Under the pieces are notes generated by a model. That model did no database searches and was not told the DNA's origin. It worked only from the letters and a program-made list of their open reading frames with translations. From positions 53,755-117,754 of the forward strand of contig NZ_PIPJ01000008.1 in NCBI RefSeq assembly GCF_003987135.1: 64,000 nucleotides of DNA, written 5' to 3'. Every line of letters begins with the position of its first letter. Position 1 is the stretch's first letter. The translations under genes and the position numbers were made by a program. This DNA comes from Aliidiomarina iranensis (GTDB lineage: Bacteria; Pseudomonadota; Gammaproteobacteria; Enterobacterales; Alteromonadaceae). Of the stretch, positions 9,132 to 17,448 are shown piece after piece.

Positions 9132-9713
9132 ATGGCTTTCGAATTACCAGCACTTCCTTACGAAAAAAATGCGCTCGAACCACATATTTCTGCCGAAACG
9201 CTTGAGTATCACTATGGCAAGCATCATCAAACTTATGTTGATAAGCTCAACGGTTTGGTTGAAGGCTCTGAGTTTGCCGGTAAATCTCTTGAAGATATCG
9301 TAAAAACTTCAAGCGGCGGTGTATTCAATAATGCCGCGCAAATCTGGAACCACACTTTCTATTGGCATTGCTTAAGCCCAAATGGTGGCGGTGAGCCAAC
9401 AGGCGCTCTAGCTGAAGCCATTAACAACAAATGGGGTTCATTTGAGAAGTTTAAAGAAGCCTTCACCACCAGCGCCGTAAACAACTTCGGCTCAAGCTGG
9501 ACATGGCTTGTGAAAACTAAAGATGGCGGTGTGGATATCGTGAATACGAGCAACGCTGAAACCCCAGTAACCAATGAAAACCACGTGCCACTATTAACCG
9601 TGGATCTTTGGGAACATGCTTATTACATTGATTACCGGAATGCACGTCCGAAGTATATGGATGCTTTCTGGTCTTTAGTGAACTGGGAATTTGCCAGCAA
9701 AAACTTCGGTTAA
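9132..9713 (+). CDS. sodB: Superoxide dismutase, iron type
   Basis: Converts superoxide to hydrogen peroxide and oxygen in the cytoplasm. Metal ligands are H27, H74 ([12 protein letters not shown]), D158 and H162 ([13 protein letters not shown]). The [11 protein letters not shown] segment and the 193-residue length fit iron SodB rather than manganese SodA. The listed frame could start at 9117, but [10 protein letters not shown] from the ATG at 9132 is the usual SodB start, with GGAG 9 bases upstream. The gene is monocistronic and ends at a strong bidirectional terminator. Confidence 0.97.
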   Translation: MAFELPALPYEKNALEPHISAETLEYHYGKHHQTYVDKLNGLVEGSEFAGKSLEDIVKTSSGGVFNNAAQIWNHTFYWHCLSPNGGGEPTGALAEAINNKWGSFEKFKEAFTTSAVNNFGSSWTWLVKTKDGGVDIVNTSNAETPVTNENHVPLLTVDLWEHAYYIDYRNARPKYMDAFWSLVNWEFASKNFG

Positions 9714-9768
9714 TTGGTTGGCCCAGCTTAGCATTTGCCGGCGCTCGCCGGCATAACCTGAGCGAAGC

Positions 9769-9820
9769 ACCAGAAACAAAGAACCAGAAACAAAGAACCA
9801 GAAACAAAGAACCAGAAACG
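9769..9820 (+). repeat. 14-bp tandem repeat downstream of sodB
   Basis: ACCAGAAACAAAGA is repeated perfectly at 9769, 9783 and 9797, and partly at 9811, directly before the terminator stem. Identical units suggest recent slippage or expansion. Confidence 0.95.
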
Positions 9821-9848
9821 AAAAACGGCACCTCAGGGTGCCGTTTTT
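9821..9848. terminator. Bidirectional intrinsic terminator between sodB and the S9 peptidase
   Basis: CGGCACC (9826-9832) and GGTGCCG (9837-9843) form a stem around TCAG. Five A residues before and five T residues after allow termination on both strands, serving the two convergent genes. Confidence 0.93.
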
Positions 9849-9863
9849 GTTTTTAGTTAACGC

Positions 9864-11903
9864 TTATTCACTTTTCTCGCGATACTTCTCAAACCAATAA
9901 ATAACGTAGGCTGGTTTTGCCATATGGTTACTCGGCCGCGTGTGTAATGCATGGGAAGCGCCCGGCACTCGCACCATGGCGGTATCAATACCACGCAATT
10001 GCAGGGCTTGGTAATACTGCTCTGTCTCTGAAATAGGCGTGCGGTGATCCGCCTCACCAGTAAACAATAGTGTTGGCGTAGAAACATTGCCCACATAAGA
10101 TATAGGCGAATGCTTCAGATAATGCTCTGGGTTTTCCCAAGGCAAATCAGGGAACCAGTATTGGCTGAAATACGTGTACATATCCGCATTGAGCACGAAG
10201 CTATACCAATTGATGACTGGGTTTACCGCCGCCGCGGCACGGAACCTATCGGTTTGGCCAATAGACCACGTTGTTAACACACCACCACCGCTGCCACCAG
10301 TGATAAACAATTCATCTTCATTGATAAACCCTTTGGCGATCAGAGCATCCACACCATCCATCAAATCGTTATAATCATGACTTGGATAATTGTGATGAAT
10401 CAGGTTTGCAAAATCCTCACCGTAGCTTGTTGAGCCACGCGGGTTGGTGTAGAGCACCACGTAACCTTGCGCGGCCATCAACTGTAGTTCCATGGCGAAA
10501 TAAGGGCCGTAGGCCGCATGCGGGCCACCATGAATTTCGAGAATTAAGGGATATTGCTTATTCGCATCAAAACCCGGCGGATACATTATCCAGCCGTGAA
10601 TGTCACGCTCATCAACGGAAGAGGCGTACCAAATTTCCTCTACTTTGCCAATCTCGCGCTTGGCAACGAGATCACGATTTAGCTGCGTAATCGTGTTCGG
10701 GCTATCATTCGCTCGCAGCACAGCAAGCTCAGCAGGGTGCTCAGTGCTCGCTTGGGTATACACCAAACGGTTGTTGCTCAGAACAGCAAACTGGCCACCG
10801 GTATAGGGCCGGCTATACGCAACCCCACCCATATCATCGGTGAGTATGTTCAAATCGCCCTCTAACGGCTGATACGCTAACGTACCTTTACCTTGAGCAT
10901 CAAAAGCCACGAACAAGCCTTGGCTATTTGGCGCCCATTCAAAACTGCTAATGTGTTGATCGAGATTTCCGGTTAACCGACGTACAGCGCTACCATCGGT
11001 GCGCATGATATACAGCTTTTGGTTTTGCTGAGCGAGTTTACGATCATCAAACCCGGTATAGGCTATCCAATCACCATTGGGTGAAATCTGTGGGTTACTA
11101 TCTGGGCCGTAGCGGTCGGTAAGTGCGGTTATTTCGCGGCTTTCGATCGTCAATTCATACACTTCGCTATTCAACGGTTGTTCGTGCTCATCAGCCCGGC
11201 GGTTGGCAGAGAAATACAGCGCACTACCATCACTCGCCCAACTAATCGTGCCACCATGATTGTAATCACCCGAGGTAAGCTGAATCGGGGTGCCGCCTTC
11301 AGCTGGCATTATATAAATATGCCGATAACCCGCAGGTAAATAGCCTGCGCCATCAACGCGATATTGCCGACTATCAAGATAAATAGGCGCTTGCGCCCAC
11401 TCAGCACCCTCGGGTTTACCCGGCAAGCTTACCGGAGCTGGGCGTTTTTCTGGGGTAAACATACTAAAGGCTAACCACTGGCCATCTGGCGACCAGCTCA
11501 ACGATGAGGGCCCAAACTGCAAATTAGATATTTGCCCACTGCGCCCAGAACTGGCCCAGAGCATGTGAATTTGGCCATCAGCCACATAGGCTAAACGATC
11601 ACCCATGGGCGACCATGCCGGCTGTTGCGCATTTTGATCATTAGCGGTTAAGGGTTGTAGTTGCGAGCCATCCGCGTGAATGGTCCATAACCGGCTACGG
11701 CGACGATCGCTTTGCCGGTCCATCCAGGTGCGTACAAATACAATTTCTTCCGAGCTTGGCCGCGGTGCTGGCGCACTGGCATACTCCAGCAGAAAAACAT
11801 CATCGTATTGCAGCGGTGTTTTAACAGTTTCTGCAACGCTTGCTGTTGAAAAGAGCGCCACCAAAGGCAGCATTAGAGCGAGTGTTCTTTTTGTTTTTAA
11901 CAT
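9864..11903 (-). CDS. Secreted S9-family prolyl oligopeptidase-like peptidase
   Basis: Serine peptidase of the dipeptidyl/acylaminoacyl peptidase group, probably periplasmic. A signal peptide covers about residues 1-24 (LPLVALFSTASVA). A beta-propeller with TolB/WD-like repeats follows (SWSPDGQWLAFS, QISPNGDWIAYTG). The C-terminal alpha/beta hydrolase has the nucleophile motif GGSGGG (Ser near 537), an aspartate in GEADHRTP and a histidine in GASHALH. There are two adjacent ATGs; GAGG lies 4 bases before the second, so the start is placed at 11903 instead of 11906. The natural substrate is unknown. Confidence 0.9.
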   Translation of the reverse strand: MLKTKRTLALMLPLVALFSTASVAETVKTPLQYDDVFLLEYASAPAPRPSSEEIVFVRTWMDRQSDRRRSRLWTIHADGSQLQPLTANDQNAQQPAWSPMGDRLAYVADGQIHMLWASSGRSGQISNLQFGPSSLSWSPDGQWLAFSMFTPEKRPAPVSLPGKPEGAEWAQAPIYLDSRQYRVDGAGYLPAGYRHIYIMPAEGGTPIQLTSGDYNHGGTISWASDGSALYFSANRRADEHEQPLNSEVYELTIESREITALTDRYGPDSNPQISPNGDWIAYTGFDDRKLAQQNQKLYIMRTDGSAVRRLTGNLDQHISSFEWAPNSQGLFVAFDAQGKGTLAYQPLEGDLNILTDDMGGVAYSRPYTGGQFAVLSNNRLVYTQASTEHPAELAVLRANDSPNTITQLNRDLVAKREIGKVEEIWYASSVDERDIHGWIMYPPGFDANKQYPLILEIHGGPHAAYGPYFAMELQLMAAQGYVVLYTNPRGSTSYGEDFANLIHHNYPSHDYNDLMDGVDALIAKGFINEDELFITGGSGGGVLTTWSIGQTDRFRAAAAVNPVINWYSFVLNADMYTYFSQYWFPDLPWENPEHYLKHSPISYVGNVSTPTLLFTGEADHRTPISETEQYYQALQLRGIDTAMVRVPGASHALHTRPSNHMAKPAYVIYWFEKYREKSE

Positions 11904-11921
11904 CATGCCTCTCTTTATTTG

Positions 11922-12001
11922 CTAGTTAGTTGCTTATCTAGTTAATTACTTACCTGGTTAATTGCTTACCTGATTAATTGCTCATCTAGTTAGCTACTCA
12001 G
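11922..12001 (+). repeat. Five imperfect 16-bp tandem repeats upstream of the S9 peptidase
   Basis: Units at 11922, 11938, 11954, 11970 and 11986 follow the pattern CTAGTTAATTGCTTAC with 2-5 changes each. They occupy most of the gap between fadR and the S9 peptidase, so they lie in the peptidase 5' region. Confidence 0.92.
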
Positions 12002-12048
12002 AATGTGCAGTGTGTTAAACATTCTTCCGCTTCAGCGCACAGGCTGCT

Positions 12049-12759
12049 TTAATCAACCAAGTTTTCCGGAATTGAATCCCGTAAATTTTTCCAAATAGCC
12101 GCTGAATCATAACCGTATTGGCGCACCAAATTCATTGCCCCAGTGTGATCACCTGCTTCTACCAAAGTGAGCATCTCAGCATAGTATTTACGGGCCAACT
12201 CACGGCCCACCGGCTCCGCAAAATAAAATTGGCCAATGCGAGCATACAGCCCCTTAAAACCATTCAACACAAGTACATAAATAGGGTTACCGGAAGCAAA
12301 GGCTAGTTCATGATTAAGTTGATAATCAAAATCTGCAAAGGCTTTGGGCGTATCTTCTACATTTTGTGCCGAACGCAGCACTTCTGCGGCACGCTCTTTA
12401 TTTTGGCGAATCGCTTGGCGAATATAAATGGCACTAATATTGGTGCGCGCAGAGAGCAGCTGATCAACCAGATCCGGCATGCCATCTTCATCTAGGCGCG
12501 CCAAGGTTTCGAGAATGTTTAAGCCCGAAGTTTCCCAAAAGTTATTCACTTTTGTGGGTTTACCATGTTGAATCGTGAGCCAGCCATCGCGCGCTAGGCG
12601 CTGTAGCACCTCCCGCAAGGTAGTGCGCGTAACACCAATTAATTCAGACAACTCACGTTCTGCCGGCAAAATAGAACCAGGAGCAAAATCACCCTTCCAA
12701 ATAGATTTCACAATAAATTCTTCTGCAAACCCCGCGGGGCTTTTTGCTTTAATAAACAT
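12049..12759 (-). CDS. fadR: FadR, fatty-acid-responsive transcription regulator
   Basis: GntR-family regulator that represses fatty acid degradation genes and activates unsaturated fatty acid synthesis; long-chain acyl-CoA releases it from DNA. The N-terminal winged helix is nearly identical to E. coli FadR ([20 protein letters not shown] and the [19 protein letters not shown] wing). The C-terminal helical acyl-CoA domain contains [20 protein letters not shown]. The length is 236 residues, with AAGG 5 bases before the ATG. It is divergent from dsbB. In enterobacteria nhaB lies between fadR and dsbB; here it is missing. A FadR-like operator covers its own promoter. Confidence 0.97.
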   Translation of the reverse strand: MFIKAKSPAGFAEEFIVKSIWKGDFAPGSILPAERELSELIGVTRTTLREVLQRLARDGWLTIQHGKPTKVNNFWETSGLNILETLARLDEDGMPDLVDQLLSARTNISAIYIRQAIRQNKERAAEVLRSAQNVEDTPKAFADFDYQLNHELAFASGNPIYVLVLNGFKGLYARIGQFYFAEPVGRELARKYYAEMLTLVEAGDHTGAMNLVRQYGYDSAAIWKNLRDSIPENLVD

Positions 12760-12808
12760 AAGTGCCTTTCTTTGCTAAATCGTTTAATTTTTATGAGAAC
12801 AGCGTTTG

Positions 12809-12840
12809 ATTGTAACTTGCCGGTAATGGTCGGACAAGTT
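12809..12840 (-). promoter_or_regulatory. fadR promoter with an embedded FadR operator
   Basis: Plus-strand bases 12824-12840 read TAATGGTCGGACAAGTT, matching 15 of 17 positions of the FadR consensus AACTGGTCNGACNNGTT. On the minus strand the same site holds a -35 box TTGTCC (12832-12837), and a -10 box TACAAT (12809-12814) follows after 17 bases, reading toward fadR. The overlap implies that FadR represses its own gene. The site also lies in the dsbB upstream region. Confidence 0.75.
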
Positions 12841-12987
12841 TTAGATCCTTATCCTACGGCAGAATCAGCGCATTAGGCATTCTTTTTCCTTCGCGCTTAA
12901 GTTAGCATACTGTTTTAATGTATAAATTCCGAAATTAAGATTAATCTAACTTAACTCAAATTAAGCTAAGTGAGCTTTGGAACCACC

Positions 12988-13560
12988 ATGAATAAACCAA
13001 ACAACAAACTCTCTTCTGGTTTTTCAGCAGGTATCACGCCGCTGCATCGAATTGCCGCGTGGCCACAGCAACGTTGGCCATGGCTGCTGCTTGCACTCAT
13101 AAGCTCTGGTTTAGTGATTGCCGCACTTTTTATGCAGCATGTGCAGGGGCTCAACCCGTGTGTGCAATGCATTTATCAACGCTCGGCCATGATTGCCGTA
13201 GCGTTGTTCGCTTGGCTTGGGTTCTTTGCACCCACAAATGCCTTTGCTCGAGTAATCGCTTATGCAGGTTGGATTAGCAGCGCATGGGCAGGCCTTGCTG
13301 CCGCGAATCATCATCTCTGGCTACAACGAGAAGCGAACCCACTATTCAATAGCTGCGCCGCTTTCCCTAACTTTCCGAGTTGGGCGCCTTTGCATGAATG
13401 GTTTCCAAGTGTGTTTGCGGTAACAGGAATTTGCGGCGATGATGGCTGGCGTTTGTTCGGTTTGAACATGCCCGAATGGATGCAAATCATATTTGCCGTT
13501 CTCTTAGCAGTGGCCATCGCTGTATTGGCCGTGAGAATACTTTATCTTCGCAAGATCTAA
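12988..13560 (+). CDS. dsbB: DsbB, disulfide bond formation membrane protein
   Basis: Inner-membrane quinone reductase that reoxidises periplasmic DsbA. Four transmembrane helices are visible. The two redox pairs are present: C58/C61 (NPCVQCIYQR) in the first periplasmic loop and C123/C149 (NSCAAFPNFPSW ... ICGDDGW) in the second. The length of 190 residues includes a somewhat long cytoplasmic N-terminus. An in-frame GTG exists at 12970; the ATG at 12988 was preferred. Neighbouring fadR is a conserved arrangement. The last codons form the first unit of a tandem array. Confidence 0.96.
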   Translation: MNKPNNKLSSGFSAGITPLHRIAAWPQQRWPWLLLALISSGLVIAALFMQHVQGLNPCVQCIYQRSAMIAVALFAWLGFFAPTNAFARVIAYAGWISSAWAGLAAANHHLWLQREANPLFNSCAAFPNFPSWAPLHEWFPSVFAVTGICGDDGWRLFGLNMPEWMQIIFAVLLAVAIAVLAVRILYLRKI

Positions 13561-13652
13561 ACCTGGCGAATCTAAACCTGCGCAAGAACTAAATCTGTGC
13601 AAGATCTAAACCTGCTCGAAATCTAAGCAAATCTAACCCTGCATAAAACTAA
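13550..13652 (+). repeat. Degenerate 14-17 bp tandem array after dsbB
   Basis: About seven variants of AATCTAAACCTGCGCAAG follow one another. The first copy contains the final dsbB codons and its TAA stop, and the array ends three bases before the ycgN stop. It fills the whole convergent gap, and I see no conventional terminator there. Confidence 0.85.
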
Positions 13653-13654
13653 AG

Positions 13655-14137
13655 TTAGCTGGTTTCATCATAAAGTGGCCAGCTAACAATCAAACCATCT
13701 TCAGGGGCGCATTCTGTATCTTTTTGCGTTGCATAACCGGTTACTGCCATTCCCGCTGCTGCCATGGCCGCGCGGGAACCTCCGTGAAGCAAAGGATGCC
13801 AACTTGGAAGCCCTCTGCCCTCGTGCAAGCGCCGGTAAGCACAGCTAGGCGGCATAAAGTGTATCGTGGGTAACGCTGCTAACGAAAGCTGAACACAATC
13901 CGGTACAAACTGATGGCGATTCGCATAATTGCTGCAACCACCGGCTTTGGTATCCAACAACTGGCAGGCTACGTTGGTGTAGTGCAAATCCTCACCCAGC
14001 TCCATAGGTGCATCATCTGCCACATCATCGCGATCTTCCAATAACTTATGCAAACAACACTTGCCGCAACCATCGCAAAGCGCTTCCCACTCACTTTCCG
14101 ACATTTCAGCCAAGGTTTTTTCTTGCCAAAATGCCAT
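13655..14137 (-). CDS. ycgN: YcgN-family cysteine-cluster protein
   Basis: Conserved protein of the UPF0260 family with an N-terminal WQEKTLAEMSESEWEALCDGC-type region. Conserved cysteines lie in CDGCGKCC, with further ones near VACQLLD, CSNYANR and PDCVQL, suggesting metal or iron-sulfur binding. The biochemical role is unknown. The length is 160 residues. It overlaps the preceding FAH-family gene by one base, and the two are probably co-transcribed; the same pairing is seen in enterobacteria as ycgM-ycgN. Confidence 0.9.
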   Translation of the reverse strand: MAFWQEKTLAEMSESEWEALCDGCGKCCLHKLLEDRDDVADDAPMELGEDLHYTNVACQLLDTKAGGCSNYANRHQFVPDCVQLSLAALPTIHFMPPSCAYRRLHEGRGLPSWHPLLHGGSRAAMAAAGMAVTGYATQKDTECAPEDGLIVSWPLYDETS

Positions 14138-14883
14138 TAGCGCCCCACCACCTGTGATTGCCAGCTAAACTCTTGGCCATTGCCGGTAACCAGCTTTGTT
14201 TTTAACTGATCGCCCACATGCAGTGGCCCCACCCCGGCCGGCGTGCCGGTAAATACTAAATCGCCGGGCTCTAGGGTAAAAACACTGGATATTTCTGCAA
14301 GTAACTGGGGCACTGAAAACACCATGTCCGCTACCTTGCCTTGTTGCTGAATTTCGCCATTTCGCTGTAATTCAAAGCTTGCTTTCGCTACGCTACCAAA
14401 CACACTTGCCGCCACAAAAGGCCCAATTGCGGCACTTCCATCGAACCCTTTCGCTCGCTCCCAAGGCTGCCCTTTGGCTTTTAATTCATCTTGTACATCG
14501 CGTAAGGTTAGATCTAACCCTAATGCATAACCCGCTACGCCTTTCAGCGTTTGCTCTGGCCGCAGGTTTTGCATTAAGCTGCCAACCAACACTACCAGCT
14601 CTAATTCGTGGTGGCAGCTGCCTTGCTGAGTAGGAATACGCAAACGCTCGCCGTGTACGGGCTGAATCGCAGAAGCAGGCTTCATAAATAACAAAGGTGC
14701 TGCCGGCACTTCATTGCCGAGCTCTTTCGCATGCTCAACGTAATTTCGCCCTACACACACAATCTTGCCAGCAGGCGTTGGCATCGGCCCACCATTTACC
14801 GAATACAAAGCCCGATCTACGGGCATGGTAACGTCCGGCAAACCCACACCGTGGCGCTTGAATGTATAGGGGTTAATTGCCAT
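14137..14883 (-). CDS. ycgM: Fumarylacetoacetate hydrolase-family protein (YcgM-like)
   Basis: Member of the FAH superfamily of metal-dependent hydrolases/decarboxylases acting on 2-oxo acids. Family motifs are ICVGRNYVEHAKELGN, LFMKPASAI, HHELELVVLVG, DLTLRDVQ, KGFDGSAAIGPF and the C-terminal DLVFTGTPAGVGPL. The acidic metal-binding cluster is HHELELV. The length is 248 residues; E. coli YcgM is shorter by an N-terminal extension. The substrate cannot be told from sequence. It begins one base before the mltB-like stop and runs into ycgN. Confidence 0.9.
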   Translation of the reverse strand: MAINPYTFKRHGVGLPDVTMPVDRALYSVNGGPMPTPAGKIVCVGRNYVEHAKELGNEVPAAPLLFMKPASAIQPVHGERLRIPTQQGSCHHELELVVLVGSLMQNLRPEQTLKGVAGYALGLDLTLRDVQDELKAKGQPWERAKGFDGSAAIGPFVAASVFGSVAKASFELQRNGEIQQQGKVADMVFSVPQLLAEISSVFTLEPGDLVFTGTPAGVGPLHVGDQLKTKLVTGNGQEFSWQSQVVGR

Positions 14884-15915
14884 TTAGCCGCCCATTTGAA
14901 TGCGATCAGCCAAATGGCCCACCACAACTACAAAATAGTTTGAACGATTCCAACGCATCAGCACATCCCAGTTGTGATAAGCCAAAAACGCTCGGCCATC
15001 AATACCATCAGGAATGATTACCGATGCAGGGATATCGCGGGTTGGTAGATCACTGCCATCATAGCGGCGCACACCTAAATCTTGCCACTCAGAAAGGCGC
15101 TTCTTACTGCTCAAGCCGGCCAACTCAACATCAAAACCATTCGGGAGCTGCACTTGCCGCCCCCAAGTTTTAGTATCATCCCAGCCTACATTAGCCAAGT
15201 AGTTGGCAGCCGATGAAAACACATCCGCATAGCTGTTCCAAATATCAATCTTGCCATCGCCATCGCCATCTACTGCATAGGCTAGGAATGAGCTGGGCAT
15301 AAACTGTGTTTGCCCCATGGCGCCAGCCCAAGAGCCACGCATTTGCTCCGGTTCAATATGCCCAGCATCAATAATTTCCAGCGCTTGCATAAGTTGGCGT
15401 TTAAAAAACTCTTCCCGGCGGCCTTCAAAAGCCATGGTGGATAACGATGAAATAACTCGGAAGTTGCCAGTATAGCCACCGTAGTTGGTTTCAATGCCCC
15501 ACAACGCCACAATAAATCGTGGCTGCACGCCATATTCCGCACCAATACGCTCTAAAAGCTCTCGATGTTCATTATATTTCTCAATACCTTGGCGCACCTT
15601 CCAATCAGGCACTGCGCGCGGTAAATAAGTATCTAGGGTAATGGTGAACTCTGGCTGATTCCGATCTGCAGTTACCGCGCGCTCGTAAAAACTAACATCT
15701 TCAAAGGCTCTTTCAATGGTTTCTGCAGAAATACCATGAGCCAATGCTTCCGCTTTTAAAGTTTCCACATAAGCAGGAAAACCTTCAGCATCATTGGCTT
15801 GGGCAGGGCTCGATGAGAACAGCGCTAACGCTGCCAAAAGTGTTGCCAACAGCATTACTTTGGCACAGCCGGTAGGAGAAAAAAAGGAACGTAATTGTGA
15901 ATAAGAATGATGCAT
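14884..15915 (-). CDS. mltB: MltB-family lytic murein transglycosylase
   Basis: Cleaves the glycan strand of peptidoglycan to make 1,6-anhydro-muropeptides. A signal peptide covers about residues 1-40 (LLAALALFSSSPAQA) without a lipobox, so this copy looks soluble in the periplasm, unlike lipid-anchored MltB. The catalytic glutamate is E142 in ALWGIETNYGGY. Other family motifs are GSWAGAMGQTQFMPSS and DGDGDGKIDIW, the latter like a calcium-binding loop. The length is 343 residues. AGAGGT precedes the ATG. AmpG, which imports such products, is encoded 45 kb away in the same window. Confidence 0.93.
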   Translation of the reverse strand: MHHSYSQLRSFFSPTGCAKVMLLATLLAALALFSSSPAQANDAEGFPAYVETLKAEALAHGISAETIERAFEDVSFYERAVTADRNQPEFTITLDTYLPRAVPDWKVRQGIEKYNEHRELLERIGAEYGVQPRFIVALWGIETNYGGYTGNFRVISSLSTMAFEGRREEFFKRQLMQALEIIDAGHIEPEQMRGSWAGAMGQTQFMPSSFLAYAVDGDGDGKIDIWNSYADVFSSAANYLANVGWDDTKTWGRQVQLPNGFDVELAGLSSKKRLSEWQDLGVRRYDGSDLPTRDIPASVIIPDGIDGRAFLAYHNWDVLMRWNRSNYFVVVVGHLADRIQMGG

Positions 15916-15997
15916 GGGCTTACCTCTTGGCGTTGTTGTGCTTGGCTTAAAAGTATTCTGCGTGGCTTCGCGCTCTTTTACTTAGCTTCGCTGGGGT

Positions 15998-16258
15998 TCA
16001 CATTTCCGGCTGTTTCAGCATACTCACAACCGGCGGTGGCACCTGCAGATAGTAACCCTCTGTTTGTAAGTGTTCCAGCAGCTTTACACCAGAAATACGT
16101 GCAAGTTGCTTCTCGGGTGTAATCGATAACTTAGTTACCAGTTGCTCAGGCATAAATAACCCCTGCAATGGCTCCGGCAACTCAGTAATCTCAGTTTCTA
16201 GAGGAATAAATAAATAGGTATCCGCTTTTTTCGGCGAACGTAAAATGCGCACTAACAT
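15998..16258 (-). CDS. ycgL: YcgL-family small protein
   Basis: Conserved 86-residue cytoplasmic protein with the YcgL fold; the function is not established. Recognisable parts are the N-terminal RSPKKADTYLFIP and the C-terminal GYYLQVPPPV. A GTG at 16264 is also in frame, but the ATG at 16258 has GAGG 5 bases upstream and was chosen. It follows rnd by 21 bases, matching the ycgL-rnd neighbourhood of other gammaproteobacteria. Confidence 0.92.
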   Translation of the reverse strand: MLVRILRSPKKADTYLFIPLETEITELPEPLQGLFMPEQLVTKLSITPEKQLARISGVKLLEHLQTEGYYLQVPPPVVSMLKQPEM

Positions 16259-16279
16259 ACTCACCTCTAATGAATATTG

Positions 16280-17422
16280 TTATGAATAGCTTTTGGCAAC
16301 CAGCTCAGCAATTTGTTCTGCTACTAATGCACCACGCCAGCCTTGATATAAATCGGGCTGATAAAGTTTTTCTTTTGTTTCATCACGAGTAAAGTGCTGC
16401 CACACATACACTTCGTTAATCTGTTTACGCGAGCCCATAAGTGGCACAGGCACATTTGCCTTCTCCCCTGCCGCCTTTAACAAAGCCTTTGCCGCTTTAA
16501 AGAAGCGTTTGTATTCTGGGTCTTGATCATAGCGGGGAATCTCTTCCGGGTGCTGCTCCTCAGGAGCCGCTAAGCCCTTCTCCACACAGGCAAGCATTGC
16601 CTCGCCGTACAAGCGCAACGATTTCGGATGTAATTCATCAATCACGCTCAATGCTTGCCGATTATTTGGCAGCTTCCGCGCAATATCGGTGAGTACATGA
16701 TCACGAGCCACAAAGGGTAAAGCAATGTTCTTCTCTCTTGCCAAGGTTAACCGCCAGGCTGCCAGCTCGCGAAGCACCGCACGGCCTTGGCCTGTCAGCA
16801 AATTCACCCCACCAATATCCCGCCAAGCTAATTCCGCTACTGATTCCCGCGCCCGTTTCGCCACTTGCTCTTGGCATTCCGCTAACACGAGTTCTTCCAT
16901 ACCAGCAGCAACGGTTTTCGCGCGTAAACTCGGGTAAAGCTCGGCAAGATACTCAACATCTGCCGCCGCATATTCAAGCTGCGCCGGGCTTAATGGCCGT
17001 TGCAACCAATCGGTGCGGCTTTGGCTTTTATCCAAGCTTACATGAAGCATTTGCTCTACCAGACCGGCGTAACCAATTTGTGAGCCATCGGTAATGAAGG
17101 CGTTTGCTACTTGCGTATCAAACAGGTTTTGTGGGGCTGCATTATTGCGTTGGAAGATTTCTAAATCTTCGCCCGCGGCATGTAATACGGCAATAATATC
17201 GCTACGTAGAAGCTGCCAAAGCGGCGCTAAATCAACGCCATTAAGCGGATCTACAAGCACAATTTCAGCACCAGTGCGCGCTTGCACCAAACCTAAATCA
17301 GCATATAGGGTGCGTGTTCTTACAAATTCTGTATCCAGCGCTAACCATCCATTAGCTTGCGCTAGATCGCAAAACGCCACCAATTCCTCGGTGGCGTTTA
17401 TCATACGAAAGTTCTCAGACAT
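16280..17422 (-). CDS. rnd: Ribonuclease D
   Basis: DEDDy 3'-5' exonuclease involved in tRNA 3' maturation. Catalytic residues are D30 and E32 (LALDTEFVR), D86 (HAAGEDLEIF), Y151 and D155 (YAAADVEYL). The C-terminal half carries HRDC-type helical domains. The length of 380 residues is close to E. coli. It lies 26 bases after fadD on the same strand, as in E. coli, so read-through is likely. Confidence 0.97.
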   Translation of the reverse strand: MSENFRMINATEELVAFCDLAQANGWLALDTEFVRTRTLYADLGLVQARTGAEIVLVDPLNGVDLAPLWQLLRSDIIAVLHAAGEDLEIFQRNNAAPQNLFDTQVANAFITDGSQIGYAGLVEQMLHVSLDKSQSRTDWLQRPLSPAQLEYAAADVEYLAELYPSLRAKTVAAGMEELVLAECQEQVAKRARESVAELAWRDIGGVNLLTGQGRAVLRELAAWRLTLAREKNIALPFVARDHVLTDIARKLPNNRQALSVIDELHPKSLRLYGEAMLACVEKGLAAPEEQHPEEIPRYDQDPEYKRFFKAAKALLKAAGEKANVPVPLMGSRKQINEVYVWQHFTRDETKEKLYQPDLYQGWRGALVAEQIAELVAKSYS

Positions 17423-17448
17423 TCAATATTCCGAAGGGTTGTTGTGAT

